Shown: positions 1-9,242 of the stretch, in pieces | Layout: each line of letters starts with the position of its first letter | How positions within the stretch are numbered: the first letter of the stretch is position 1 | NCBI GenBank assembly: GCA_964620425.1 | Contig: CAZUGV010000001.1 | Location: forward strand, 467,471 to 531,470 | Source of the DNA: DASXUG01 sp964620425 | GTDB taxonomy: Bacteria > Pseudomonadota > Gammaproteobacteria > Burkholderiales > Methylophilaceae | Reading direction: 5' to 3' | Length of the DNA: 64,000 bases | The notes under the pieces: generated by a model | Seen by the model: only the letters and a program-made list of their open reading frames with translations | Told to the model about the DNA's origin: nothing | Database searches by the model: none | Program-made: the position numbers and the translations under genes

Positions 1-699
1 ATTATTACGATTGAAGACCCTGTAGAGTATGTACACCCAAGTAAAAACTGTTTAATTACCCACCGCGAAGTTGGGCGAGATACTAATGGCTGGTCAGCGG
101 CGCTTAAAAACACACTACGCCAAGCGCCTGATGTCATTTTAATCGGCGAGATTCGTGACCGCGAAACCATGGAGTTTGCGATGGCCTTTGCTGAAACGGG
201 TCACTTATGTATGGCAACGCTACACGCCAATAGCGCTAATCAAGCCTTAGATCGCATTATTAACTTTTTTCCAGAAGAGCGTCATGCACAACTGCATATG
301 GATTTATCGCTCAACTTGCGCGCATTTGTATCCCAGCGTTTGGTGTCTAAAAAAGGTGGCGGACGCTGTGCCGCGATTGAAATTTTGCTTAACTCCCCGC
401 TTGTTGCCGATTTGATTCTCAAAGGTGAAACAGGCATGATTAAAGAGGCGATGGCGAAATCAGTAGAGCTTGGGATGCAAACTTTTGACCAAGCGCTATT
501 TGATTTATGCGAATCTGGCCTCATAACCCAAGAAGATGCGTTACGAAATGCAGATTCTTACAATGAGCTGCGCTTGAAATTTAAGCTACATGGAAAAAAT
601 AGCGGGGCAACAGATGAAGGCAAAAGCAAGCTGGGTGAGCTATCATTACATGAAGATAAAGCTGCTGAAGAAGAGCAAGGTAACGCTCTAAAACTTTAG
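1..699 (+). CDS. pilU: PilU-type twitching motility ATPase, 3' part (5' end outside window)
   Basis: Open from the first base with no start codon, so the N-terminal PAS-like domain and the Walker A loop lie outside the window. The 232 visible residues begin at the Asp-box (TIEDPVEYVH), then show Walker B (VILIGEIRDRET) and the His-box (ATLHAN), the hallmarks of PilT/PilU hexameric ATPases that power type IV pilus retraction at the inner membrane. The C-terminal part (MDLSLNLRAFVSQRLV, then GMQTFDQALFDL and ADSYNELRLK) fits PilU better than PilT, and the tail is acidic. A DUF3301 gene follows after 32 bp. PilT cannot be fully excluded because the N-terminus is missing. Family call is very sure; the PilU assignment is likely. 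Confidence 0.88.
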   Translation: MITIEDPVEYVHPSKNCLITHREVGRDTNGWSAALKNTLRQAPDVILIGEIRDRETMEFAMAFAETGHLCMATLHANSANQALDRIINFFPEERHAQLHMDLSLNLRAFVSQRLVSKKGGGRCAAIEILLNSPLVADLILKGETGMIKEAMAKSVELGMQTFDQALFDLCESGLITQEDALRNADSYNELRLKFKLHGKNSGATDEGKSKLGELSLHEDKAAEEEQGNALKL

Positions 700-731
700 T
701 TGCTTTCAACAAACACAAATTAGGAAAAACC

Positions 732-1043
732 TTGGAACTTATTTTACTTGTCGCCGTATGCATCATCGCTTGGTTTTGGCTAGATTCACTTGCCGCAAGG
801 GATGCCGCAGTAGCGAAAGGTCATGACCTTGTGCAACGCACTAATTTGCAGTTATTGGATGAAACTGTTTCTTGCACACGCCTCAGGGTGGGGCGCAATA
901 GCCGTGGGCAAGCGCAATTTTTGCGTACATTTGAATTTGAAGTCAGTGCCAATGGGGTAGACCGCATGCACTGTACCTTGGTGTTGTTAGGGAAAGAACT
1001 GCAATCTTGGTACATTCCGCCCTATTTACAAGCAGTGAATTAA
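732..1043 (+). CDS. DUF3301 domain membrane-anchored protein
   Basis: A 103-residue protein starting at TTG, with an AGGA-like ribosome binding site just upstream. Residues 2-18 form a hydrophobic segment ending in a Trp-Phe-Trp cluster, consistent with one N-terminal membrane anchor and a small soluble domain. The body (DxxVSCTRLRVGRNSRG, later FLRTFEFEVSANG) matches my recollection of DUF3301, a small family of proteobacteria with no assigned function. It follows pilU by 32 bp on the same strand and may be co-transcribed, but no functional link to pili can be claimed from sequence. Confidence 0.75.
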   Translation: MELILLVAVCIIAWFWLDSLAARDAAVAKGHDLVQRTNLQLLDETVSCTRLRVGRNSRGQAQFLRTFEFEVSANGVDRMHCTLVLLGKELQSWYIPPYLQAVN

Positions 1044-1054
1044 CCAACCAACAG

Positions 1055-1621
1055 TCAGCTATTAGCAAAAGCCTCGCATAACATGCTCAGCATTGCGCCA
1101 AATACAGGGATTAAGTCATCCGTATCAAAGGGGGAGCTTTCATCAGTACCTGCAATAATGAAAGCAATCACCGATTTATCTAAATCCTCTCGATAATTTT
1201 CCCAATGCTCGGCATCTGCATTGCCAATTAAGTTGAATTTGCGTATGCCAGATTCAACAATATCCGCCAGCTCCTCAGCACTCAGCTCTGAGAAAATTGA
1301 TTTTGCAATGATGACGGAAGTTTTTTCGAGGTCATTATCATCCACACGGCTAGCCTCGGTGCGGGCTAATGGCATATTTAAATAAGCATGTACCAGCAAA
1401 GCAAACGCTTGATACACACTGAGCATATCAAAGTTTTCAATACGCTCATCAACAGGTGAACGCTCGGCTTGTTGAATCGCCTTAAAGGTTAAATAACACG
1501 CTAGGTAATTGGTGGCATCGTTTACATCATATGACTGTAAATCAGTGCTGATATTGGGGTTGGTTTCAGACAAACACAGTGCATAAAGCAACTGAACCCG
1601 TTGTGCGTAGGTAGTTTCCAC
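1055..1621 (-). CDS. Uncharacterised 188-residue protein
   Basis: I do not recognise the family. The protein is acidic and mostly predicted alpha-helical, with no signal peptide, membrane segment or obvious catalytic motif. It has Cys residues at scattered positions and ends in a hydrophobic C-terminal helix (VFGAMLSMLCEAF). It is convergent with the pilU/DUF3301 pair, 11 bp apart, and lies downstream of the ABC-F gene on the same strand, separated from it by the repeat element at 1652-1802. Codon use resembles the neighbours, so it is probably a real gene. Confidence 0.65.
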   Translation of the reverse strand: METTYAQRVQLLYALCLSETNPNISTDLQSYDVNDATNYLACYLTFKAIQQAERSPVDERIENFDMLSVYQAFALLVHAYLNMPLARTEASRVDDNDLEKTSVIIAKSIFSELSAEELADIVESGIRKFNLIGNADAEHWENYREDLDKSVIAFIIAGTDESSPFDTDDLIPVFGAMLSMLCEAFANS

Positions 1622-1651
1622 AAAAATCCTTAAATTTTCTATTAAATTTTT

Positions 1652-1802
1652 CTAGGGATTCACGGAATAAGTGTCTGCGCGAGCGAATTGCTTCGTTGCG
1701 CGGTACTCGCAACCTCGCTGTATAACGCATACTATCTCGGTTGCTGCGTTCCGTGCGCCTCGCACTTCATCTCGCTCAACGACTTATTCCGTTAATCCCT
1801 AG
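1652..1802 (+). repeat. MITE-like element, copy 1 (terminal inverted repeats)
   Basis: A 151-bp intergenic unit bounded by 20-bp inverted ends: CTAGGGATTCACGGAATAAG at 1652-1671 and its near-complement at 1783-1802 (19 of 20 pairs). The interior contains further short dyads, for example GCAACC at 1709-1714 pairing with GGTTGC at 1739-1744 and, inside them, GTAT/ATAC. Nearly the same sequence recurs in reverse orientation at 52059-52201. It has no coding capacity. It is either a non-autonomous mobile repeat or a structured intergenic repeat between the ABC-F gene and the 1055-1621 gene. Confidence 0.85.
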
Positions 1803-1819
1803 TTTAATTCTTCAATAAA

Positions 1820-3721
1820 TTACAGTTGCGGCAAAGCCTCAAGCTGATCTTGCAACGCAAGCCAGCGCTCTTCAGCCTGCTCAATTTTTTGGTTAATGGC
1901 GGCTTGCGCTTTTAATAATTCTTGCAGTTCCTCTTTATTTGCTTGCTCGTAAATATCTGGGCTTGCAAGTCGGCTATCGTATTGCGCTTTTTCTGCGTTC
2001 CATTTCGCTAATTGTGATTCTAACTGCTCAGACTCCTTCAATAAAGGGCGGCGCTCCGCAAGCCTTGTTTGACGGTCTGCTTTACTTTGCGCACGCTCAA
2101 TTTTATTGGTGGATTCTGGCGCTGCGCTTTGTGCTTGCGCTTTTTCTTGCAGGCGTTGTTGATCTAGCCACGTTTTGTAATCATCAATATCACCCTCAAA
2201 AACTTCAGCTTTACCATCGGCCACCAGCACAAACTTTTCAGAAGTGGCGCGCAACAAGGCTCTGTCATGCGAGACTAAAATCACGCCGCCTTGATAATCT
2301 TGCAAAGCCACGGTAAGCGCATGGCGCATTTCCAAATCTAAATGGTTGGTAGGCTCATCCAGCAGCAATAAATTTGGGCGTTGCCAGATAAGTAACGCCA
2401 GCGCCAAGCGTGATTTTTCCCCACCTGAAAAGCTGGCACATGGAGTAGTTGCCATTTCGCCCGCAAAATCAAAACCGCCCAAGTAATTACGATGCTCTTG
2501 CTCGCGAGTTAATGGGTCTAGCTTGAGCATATGTTGCAAAGGCGATTCTTCTGGACGCAATTGTTCTAACTGATGTTGCGCAAAGTAGCCGATTTTTAAA
2601 TCTTTGCCTTCTACTCGTTTGCCATTCAACATGCTCAATTCGTTGGCAAGTAATTTAATCAAGGTGGATTTACCTGCACCATTACGACCTAACAAGCCAA
2701 TACGTTCACCTGGCCGAATCGTCAACTTCACTTTATTTAAGATTATTTTTTCGGCATAGCCCACACTGGCATCATCCAACACCAGAAGCGGATCTGGTGC
2801 AGAAATGGGCGCTCTAAAGCTAAAATCAAATGGGGAATCAATATGCGCCGCTGAAATCATCTCCATGCGCTCAAGTGCTTTAATACGGCTCTGCGCTTGG
2901 CGCGCTTTAGTGGCTTTTGCGCGGAAACGCTCAATGTAACTCTGCAAGTGCGCCACGTTGCGCTGCTGACGTTCGTACATGGATTGCTGTTGCGCCAAAC
3001 GTTCTGCACGCTGGCGCTCAAAATCGGAATAACCACCTTTATACAAAATGAGTTTTTGTTGCTCGATATGCGCAATATGATTAACAATCGCATCTAAAAA
3101 ATCACGGTCATGTGAAATCAATAACAGAGTTCCGCGGTACTCTTGTAGCCATGTTTCTAGCCACATCACGGCATCTAAATCCAAGTGGTTAGTCGGCTCA
3201 TCCAGCAACAACAAATCAGAACGACACATCAAAGCGCGTGCTAAATTTAAACGCACACGCCAACCACCAGAAAAATCAGAGACTGGTCTAGTTAAATCAG
3301 CGTTACTAAAGCCCAAACCACTCAGTAGCTCAGCGGCTCTAGCCTTAGCAGAGTAACCTTCTATTTCACCCAAACGCGCATGTAGCTCGCCAATTTTTTC
3401 GCCCTCATGCTTTGTCTCAGCCTCAACCAGCGCAGCTTCAATGGCGCGTAGCTCTTGGTCACCATCCAGCACAAACGACAGTGCGGCATCAGGCAAAGCA
3501 GGGGTATCTTGCGCCACATGCGCGATCACCCAATTGGGGGGCATTTCTAAATCGCCGCTTTCAATCGCCAGCTCACCTCGCAACATGGCGAACAAGCTCG
3601 ACTTCCCTGCCCCATTTGCACCAGTTAAACCCACCTTATGACCCGGGTGCAATTGAAACGAAGCACCTTCAACAAGCACCTTAACGCCACGCGCTAGATT
3701 TACATTTTTAAACTGAATCAA
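1820..3721 (-). CDS. yheS: ABC-F family ATPase, YheS type
   Basis: 633 residues with two ATP-binding cassettes and no transmembrane segment, the layout of ABC-F proteins that act on the ribosome rather than in transport. Cassette 1 has Walker A GANGAGKS (about residue 34), signature FSGGWRVRLN and Walker B LLLLDEPTNHLD. Cassette 2 has GRNGAGKS (about 347), FSGGEKSRLA and a second LLLLDEPTNHLD. The charged linker with ERQQRNVAHLQ is the P-site tRNA interaction motif. The C-terminal 100 residues form a coiled coil. N-terminus and linker resemble E. coli YheS more than Uup or EttA. The start is TTG with an AGAGG site 5 bases upstream. Confidence 0.92.
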   Translation of the reverse strand: MIQFKNVNLARGVKVLVEGASFQLHPGHKVGLTGANGAGKSSLFAMLRGELAIESGDLEMPPNWVIAHVAQDTPALPDAALSFVLDGDQELRAIEAALVEAETKHEGEKIGELHARLGEIEGYSAKARAAELLSGLGFSNADLTRPVSDFSGGWRVRLNLARALMCRSDLLLLDEPTNHLDLDAVMWLETWLQEYRGTLLLISHDRDFLDAIVNHIAHIEQQKLILYKGGYSDFERQRAERLAQQQSMYERQQRNVAHLQSYIERFRAKATKARQAQSRIKALERMEMISAAHIDSPFDFSFRAPISAPDPLLVLDDASVGYAEKIILNKVKLTIRPGERIGLLGRNGAGKSTLIKLLANELSMLNGKRVEGKDLKIGYFAQHQLEQLRPEESPLQHMLKLDPLTREQEHRNYLGGFDFAGEMATTPCASFSGGEKSRLALALLIWQRPNLLLLDEPTNHLDLEMRHALTVALQDYQGGVILVSHDRALLRATSEKFVLVADGKAEVFEGDIDDYKTWLDQQRLQEKAQAQSAAPESTNKIERAQSKADRQTRLAERRPLLKESEQLESQLAKWNAEKAQYDSRLASPDIYEQANKEELQELLKAQAAINQKIEQAEERWLALQDQLEALPQL

Positions 3722-3903
3722 ACTTGCCTCTCAAACAAATTGCCAATAGGTTACGCATAACCGAGTAAAATATCGTTTATGCGTTAGGTGCGTCATTTTA
3801 ATGCAATGCGAAATAAGCATTTACTTTTCTTTACAGAATATCGTTGAACGCGTTTCCGCTCAGTGAAATACTAAATTTCTGATAAGCGATATGCATAACA
3901 TTT

Positions 3904-6900
3904 ATGATTAAAAAATCTTTTCTTTGGCTGTACCGCTCATTGTTTACCACAGTGTCGGTGCTACTCATTATTGTTTCCATCATCATACTGAGCTTGCGCT
4001 ATCTAGTCATGCCTCATATAGAAGATTACAAAGACAAAATAGCGCAACAATTAAGTGAGGCCTTGCATCAAAAAGTCACCATAGCGCAAATGGCTGCTAG
4101 CTGGAGTGGAATCAATCTGCAATTATCATTACGTGGTGTTGATATTTATGACACGGAAAACCGACCCGCATTAACACTAGGACATGTTGAAACCAAACTA
4201 TCTTGGCTGAGCATCCCGCTGATGGAGCCGCATTTAAGCTCACTGGTTATTCATGAGCCCACGTTAACCGTACGCCGCGAAAAAAACGGGATAGTGTATG
4301 TTGCAGGCATTCCAATGGCAGGGGAATCAAATCCAGAGTTTGCCAACTGGGTCTTACGTCAATCAGCGATTAACATAGTGAATGCAAAGATGTTGTGGCA
4401 GGATGATTTACGTGAGGCGCCTCCACTAAGCTTTAACCAACTCAATATTAAAATATCAAATCCAGCTTGGGAAATATTACGCAGCCACCATTATTTTGGT
4501 GTTACAGGTATCCCTTCTGCTGGCGCTTCTTATCCTATTGATATACGTGGCAATTTTTTTGGAAACGATGTGGCTGAAATTGAACGTTGGCATGGCACTA
4601 TCTACACCAAATTAGAAGGCACGGATGTTGGTGCTTGGCGGCCTTGGGTAGACTATCCGATCAACATTAGTCAAGGCTTTGGTGCAGCGCAAGTGTGGCT
4701 AGCTTTTGCTAAAGGAAAAATCAGCAGCATAACTAGCGATGTCATTTTGAGTAATGTAAAAACCCAGTTTTCCCAAAGAGGTCCAGAGGCCACACTGAAT
4801 GCGCTCGCAGGTCGATTAAAATGGATTCAGTATGATGATGGTCAAGAAATACTGGCAAACCATATCAAAATGACTACGAGCGATGGTCTCAATCTAAAAA
4901 ATGGTAATTTTTCTCTACGAAATCAATTGATTAAGGGTAGCACTTGGCAAAGCGGCTTTGTCCAACTCGATGAAATGAATTTGGCTGATTTACGCACTTT
5001 CGCTAACTACTTCCCAACTGCTCAAGTATATACAGAAAAGCTATCCGCAGTTTCGCCCGTTGGTAAACTCAGCAACATTGAAGCAACATGGCATGGAAAT
5101 CAAGCTGTTCCGCAAGAATATAGCCTGCAAAGTCAATTTTCAGATATTGGTGCAACGGCGTATCAAAACATCCCAGGAGTTAATCATATATCAGGCAGTA
5201 TCAAGGCTGATCAGGCAAGCGGCTCAATGAGCATTCGCACACAAAATACCACCCTTGATATACAAACAGTGATGCGCCAAATTATTCCGATTGATCAGTT
5301 GAGTGCGCAAATTAGCTGGAAAAATGTACGGGGTAACCCCAGTGAAATTCGTATTAACAACTTCGCAATCGCGAACCCTCATTTGGCAGGTACGCTCCAT
5401 GCTCGCTATTTAAACAATGGTAACAAGGGGGGCTTTCTTGAATTAAACGCCAAGTTTGGTCAAGCCGACGCCAAAAAAATCTACAATTATTACCCCAAAG
5501 TGATGGGGGATAACACCGTACACTGGTTAACCAATGCGATTCAATCGGGCAGGTTAGAAAACATTAATGTTTCGATTAATGGCAACCTTGATGATTTTCC
5601 ATTTGCGAACAACAAAAATGGATTATTTCGCGTCACTGCTGGCGTTAAGAATACAACACTTGACTATGGTGTAGCGTGGCCAAAAATTGAGAACATGGAT
5701 TTAGACATGCTTTTTGAGGGAAAAAGCATGGAGCTAAATGCCAAGGCAGGACACATGCTTGGTAACAAAATCACCAAAACCAAAGCGATTATTCCAGACT
5801 TAACAAACCCCGACCCCATACTTAACCTCACAGGAGAAGCGCAAGGGCTTGTCAGCGAAGGCATTAAGTTTATCAACACCAGTCCGCTCAATAAAATTAT
5901 GCGTGGCTTTACGGATGACTTAAAGACGACTGGCAATGGCAAACTCACCCTTGAAATGCACATGCCGCTTGAGCATACGGATGATACAGAAATCAAAGGC
6001 AGCTACCTTGTGAGTAATGGCAGCATGGCGTCTGAAAGCATTCCCGAGCTCAGCAAACTCAATGGTAAAATTGACTTTACCGAAACAGCGCTCAATGCTC
6101 AAAACATTAACACTTGGGTTTATGCGGGTCCTGCCATTTTTTCAGTGACGACTAACCCAGACCATAGCATCAAAATTTCCGCTCGAGGGCATCTTGCAGA
6201 TGCGGGACTAAAACAAGCTTTTCCAGACCTATATACCCAATACCTCACTGGTACGAGCGATTGGTACTGCACTGTCTCGATACTAGATAAACAATCGGAC
6301 ATGATTATTCGCTCCGATTTAGTCGGTATGGCAAGCACCCTACCTTACCCGCTTAAAAAATCAGCCAGTGAAGCAAAATCACTTGTCATCACTAGAAAAA
6401 GAGCGAATGCTGAGCAAGAAATCACTAGAGTGAACCTCGGCAATATGGTCAGCGCGAAGTATCTTACTTTGCATCAAAACAAACAAAGTGTGATTGATCG
6501 AGGCGAAATCACATTCAATGCTATCCCTGAACTACCAACACAAGCTGGACTAACCCTTCGCGGCAATTTAGATACTGTAGATTACGATGATTGGCTTGAG
6601 GTAATCTCAAAACCATCTGTCAGCGGTGCAAGCGGAACGGGGGTAGTGGTGAATAAAATTGATCTAACCGCCAATACTCTTGATGCGTTAAATCGACGCA
6701 TCAACATGGCGAAAGTAAACGCAAAAGCCAACAACAATAATGATTGGGATCTCACCCTGCAAAGCCGAGAAGTAACAGGCAATATCCAATGGCAACATGC
6801 AAACAACGGTAAAGTCATTGCACAATTAAAAAGCTTGACCATGCCACTGCCCAAACCTAGCGATCCAAGCGACGCTGAAAGCTCAACAAAAACCGTGGCC

Positions 6901-7737
6901 AAAAGCTATCCTGAACTTGATATTACTGCTGACCACTTTGAGATTAACCAAAAAAAATTAGGGCGTTTAGAACTTCAAGCTAAAGAGCAAAATGACAATT
7001 GGAGCATACAGAAATTAAAACTAATTAGCCCAGACAACACACTCACAGCAACGGGTGAATGGTTCAACTGGAAACGCAACCCTAACACCTTGATGACTTT
7101 TCAATGGGAGATCAATGACCTAGGGAAAACTGTGGCTAGATTAGGTTCACCCGATACAATTAAAGGTGGCGATGGTCAAATTACTGGCCAACTGAAGTGG
7201 TCGGGTAGTCCACATGAATTTGATTTAGCCAAACTATCTGGAAATTTTCAGATGGAAACAAAAGATGGGCAATTTCTCAAAGTTCAACCAGGCGTAGGTC
7301 GGCTATTTAGCATACTCAGTCTACAAAATTTACCTAGACGCCTAACGTTAGACTTTAAAGATGTTTTCAACAGCGGCTTCGCTTTCGATAAAGTCAGCGC
7401 AACTGTGAGCATCAATCGCGGCGTAATGAAAAGCGACAACTTTAAACTAGAAGGCCCAACAGCACAGGTAGAAATACACGGCGAGACCGATCTACAAAAA
7501 ACCACACAACACCTTTTTGTCAAAGTGACGCCCCATATTAGCGACAGCCTTTCACTTGCTGCCTTTGCTGGCGGACCAGCAGTAGGTGCTGCGGCGTACA
7601 TTGCACAAAAACTGCTAAGAGACCCTCTCAATAAACTCGCGCAAGACGAATATGAAATTGTAGGTACTTGGGATAACCCAAAGGATGTTGAAACTAAAGA
7701 GTCTAGAAAGCCTGCACAACCGATTCCGAGCCAATAA
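3904..7737 (+). CDS. yhdP: YhdP-family AsmA-like envelope protein
   Basis: A 1277-residue protein with one N-terminal membrane helix (about residues 12-32) followed by a long beta-rich periplasmic region. Length, N-terminal region and the C-terminal AsmA-like stretch (PGVGRLFSILSLQNLPRRL near residue 1130, then the glycine/alanine-rich AAFAGGPAVGAAAYIA) are typical of YhdP (TIGR02099). By family knowledge these proteins are inner-membrane-anchored bridge-like proteins that carry phospholipid to the outer membrane and maintain its barrier. The gene is divergent from yheS across 182 bp. Neighbours do not add to its role. The start is the first ATG after the promoter region; no strong ribosome binding site is visible. 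Confidence 0.9.
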   Translation: MIKKSFLWLYRSLFTTVSVLLIIVSIIILSLRYLVMPHIEDYKDKIAQQLSEALHQKVTIAQMAASWSGINLQLSLRGVDIYDTENRPALTLGHVETKLSWLSIPLMEPHLSSLVIHEPTLTVRREKNGIVYVAGIPMAGESNPEFANWVLRQSAINIVNAKMLWQDDLREAPPLSFNQLNIKISNPAWEILRSHHYFGVTGIPSAGASYPIDIRGNFFGNDVAEIERWHGTIYTKLEGTDVGAWRPWVDYPINISQGFGAAQVWLAFAKGKISSITSDVILSNVKTQFSQRGPEATLNALAGRLKWIQYDDGQEILANHIKMTTSDGLNLKNGNFSLRNQLIKGSTWQSGFVQLDEMNLADLRTFANYFPTAQVYTEKLSAVSPVGKLSNIEATWHGNQAVPQEYSLQSQFSDIGATAYQNIPGVNHISGSIKADQASGSMSIRTQNTTLDIQTVMRQIIPIDQLSAQISWKNVRGNPSEIRINNFAIANPHLAGTLHARYLNNGNKGGFLELNAKFGQADAKKIYNYYPKVMGDNTVHWLTNAIQSGRLENINVSINGNLDDFPFANNKNGLFRVTAGVKNTTLDYGVAWPKIENMDLDMLFEGKSMELNAKAGHMLGNKITKTKAIIPDLTNPDPILNLTGEAQGLVSEGIKFINTSPLNKIMRGFTDDLKTTGNGKLTLEMHMPLEHTDDTEIKGSYLVSNGSMASESIPELSKLNGKIDFTETALNAQNINTWVYAGPAIFSVTTNPDHSIKISARGHLADAGLKQAFPDLYTQYLTGTSDWYCTVSILDKQSDMIIRSDLVGMASTLPYPLKKSASEAKSLVITRKRANAEQEITRVNLGNMVSAKYLTLHQNKQSVIDRGEITFNAIPELPTQAGLTLRGNLDTVDYDDWLEVISKPSVSGASGTGVVVNKIDLTANTLDALNRRINMAKVNAKANNNNDWDLTLQSREVTGNIQWQHANNGKVIAQLKSLTMPLPKPSDPSDAESSTKTVAKSYPELDITADHFEINQKKLGRLELQAKEQNDNWSIQKLKLISPDNTLTATGEWFNWKRNPNTLMTFQWEINDLGKTVARLGSPDTIKGGDGQITGQLKWSGSPHEFDLAKLSGNFQMETKDGQFLKVQPGVGRLFSILSLQNLPRRLTLDFKDVFNSGFAFDKVSATVSINRGVMKSDNFKLEGPTAQVEIHGETDLQKTTQHLFVKVTPHISDSLSLAAFAGGPAVGAAAYIAQKLLRDPLNKLAQDEYEIVGTWDNPKDVETKESRKPAQPIPSQ

Positions 7738-7865
7738 TACTATGTCATAATATGATGACAATTGATGGTTGGCGCAAGCAAAGTAGTCAACTATTCATTC
7801 TGGCTTCAGCCTAAAATATAGCATTTGTTATGATGAAGCTTCGAAATTTTAGTCTTTTTTACCTT

Positions 7866-8660
7866 TTATTTTTTGGCTTCTTCTAATGCGTGATGATTGG
7901 CATCTCTAGATACTTGAGCTAACTTTTCGTCAACCAAGAGCACAATCATTGAAGTTAAAATATTGGCAACTTTAATGCACTGTAAATCAGATAAAGCGCT
8001 CATGTCTTGATCTAAAATAGAAAATATCTGGGTTTCTTGGCTAATAGCATTGGGTAGAAAGCTAGCCAGACGGATTACTTTTGAAGCAGTATCCACAGCT
8101 TGATTACTTGTTTGTTCTTCCATCGCATCTGCGGCTGTCATATCAAGCAAAAAATTCAACACGCGCTTTAAGTAAACCAAAGCACCTAAACCAGCTCCAT
8201 TAGTCGCTAAACTAATCGCCTGATTAAGCTCTTTTATTTTATCTTCGCCTAATACGGGTAAATATTTAAGGGCATCCCCAAATGTAATATTGGCAAGCGA
8301 GGGGTATTGACCAACTTTAAATAACTTACCGTTATCAATATGAAAATAAAAAGTCGCCGCATGTTCTGCCCGCGTACAACTTAACTGCTTAGAAAAAATA
8401 GTATGTAGCCAAAATGACGAGCTGACATTAAAGCCATTGGCGGCAAATTTTTCGCTTTGCGCAATATTTTCAGTTTCTGTAGAAATATCGCCTTTGAAAG
8501 TAGACATTTTTGCGCAAGCTGGGCAATACATATCTAAGGTACCCGCATAGGTCAGAATGCTTTTCACTACCGATTGTGCGCTTGTCGTTATTTCAAAAGG
8601 CTGATTTATGGCCAGTTTGAGCAACCAATCTTCTACTTGCAATTCAGACGATGATTTCAT
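7866..8660 (-). CDS. Uncharacterised protein with N-terminal CxxC zinc-ribbon-like region
   Basis: 264 residues from the ATG at 8660, chosen because AAAAGGG precedes it at good spacing and it avoids overlap with the upstream gene; an in-frame start at 8702 is possible. A CPAC pair near residue 45 and a later C-x5-H group suggest a small metal-binding region. It is followed by GQYPS and a GLGALVYLKRVLNFLL helix. I recall uncharacterised bacterial proteins with this CxxC...GQYPS...YLRR pattern but no function for them. It lies 35 bp downstream of the YgjP-like peptidase gene on the same strand, so the two probably form one transcript. Confidence 0.7.
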   Translation of the reverse strand: MKSSSELQVEDWLLKLAINQPFEITTSAQSVVKSILTYAGTLDMYCPACAKMSTFKGDISTETENIAQSEKFAANGFNVSSSFWLHTIFSKQLSCTRAEHAATFYFHIDNGKLFKVGQYPSLANITFGDALKYLPVLGEDKIKELNQAISLATNGAGLGALVYLKRVLNFLLDMTAADAMEEQTSNQAVDTASKVIRLASFLPNAISQETQIFSILDQDMSALSDLQCIKVANILTSMIVLLVDEKLAQVSRDANHHALEEAKK

Positions 8661-8695
8661 GACGTTTACCCTTTTAAATCGAGCAACGCTAAGCG

Positions 8696-9229
8696 TTACC
8701 ACAAAGGCGTTTTATGCAACGCAAGATGTACTAAATATACTCTTAAATCTAACTCGTACTGATGATAATGTGGTTCCATGCTGGTGCATAGCTTGAAAAA
8801 AGCCTTGTTATGGTCGCTTTCTTTAAAATGGGCTAACTCATGCACCATTATCATGGTTAAAAACTCTACAGGAACCGCTTTAAATAGGCTGGCAATTCTA
8901 ATTTCGCGCTTTGACTTGAGCTTGCCTCCTTGCACGCGAGAGATAGTGGTATGCAAACCTAGCGCGTGTTTGATGATTTGAATTTTATTATCAAACAACG
9001 CTTTGGTGAGTGGTTCTGCATTTCTCATAAACTCGTTTTTGATACCGAGCGCGAAATCATATAGCGCCTTGTCCGAGGTGAATTCATGCGCCTTAGGATA
9101 TTTAGCGAGCAAAATTTGTGCTAACTTATCTTGTGCTGCAAGCTCCCGCACCTGTTTGCGAATATCTGCGGAATAGGCCGCTAGGTATTTCGACTCCCAA
9201 GCTGGTGTTGCGAATGTGGGTTGTGTCAT
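8696..9229 (-). CDS. YgjP-like (DUF45, M48-type) metallopeptidase-domain protein
   Basis: A 177-residue cytosolic protein carrying the zinc motif HELAHFKESDHNKAF at about residues 130-144, in which HExxH and the downstream His supply the metal ligands. This is the signature of the YgjP/WLM-like DUF45 family, assigned to metallopeptidase-like folds; E. coli YgjP has also been linked to nucleotide hydrolysis. The N-terminal half is longer and more helical than in minimal YgjP proteins. The gene lies 13 bp downstream of hrpA and 35 bp upstream of the 7866-8660 gene, all on the same strand, so an hrpA-led operon is plausible. Substrate unknown. Confidence 0.82.
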   Translation of the reverse strand: MTQPTFATPAWESKYLAAYSADIRKQVRELAAQDKLAQILLAKYPKAHEFTSDKALYDFALGIKNEFMRNAEPLTKALFDNKIQIIKHALGLHTTISRVQGGKLKSKREIRIASLFKAVPVEFLTMIMVHELAHFKESDHNKAFFKLCTSMEPHYHQYELDLRVYLVHLALHKTPLW

Positions 9230-9242
9230 TGTCTAACAGCCA

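Noticed and set aside
1652..1802. Possible small RNA gene or tRNA relic in the repeat
   Set aside because: The inverted ends and the second copy 50 kb away explain it as a repeat; there is no tRNA-like cloverleaf and no promoter.
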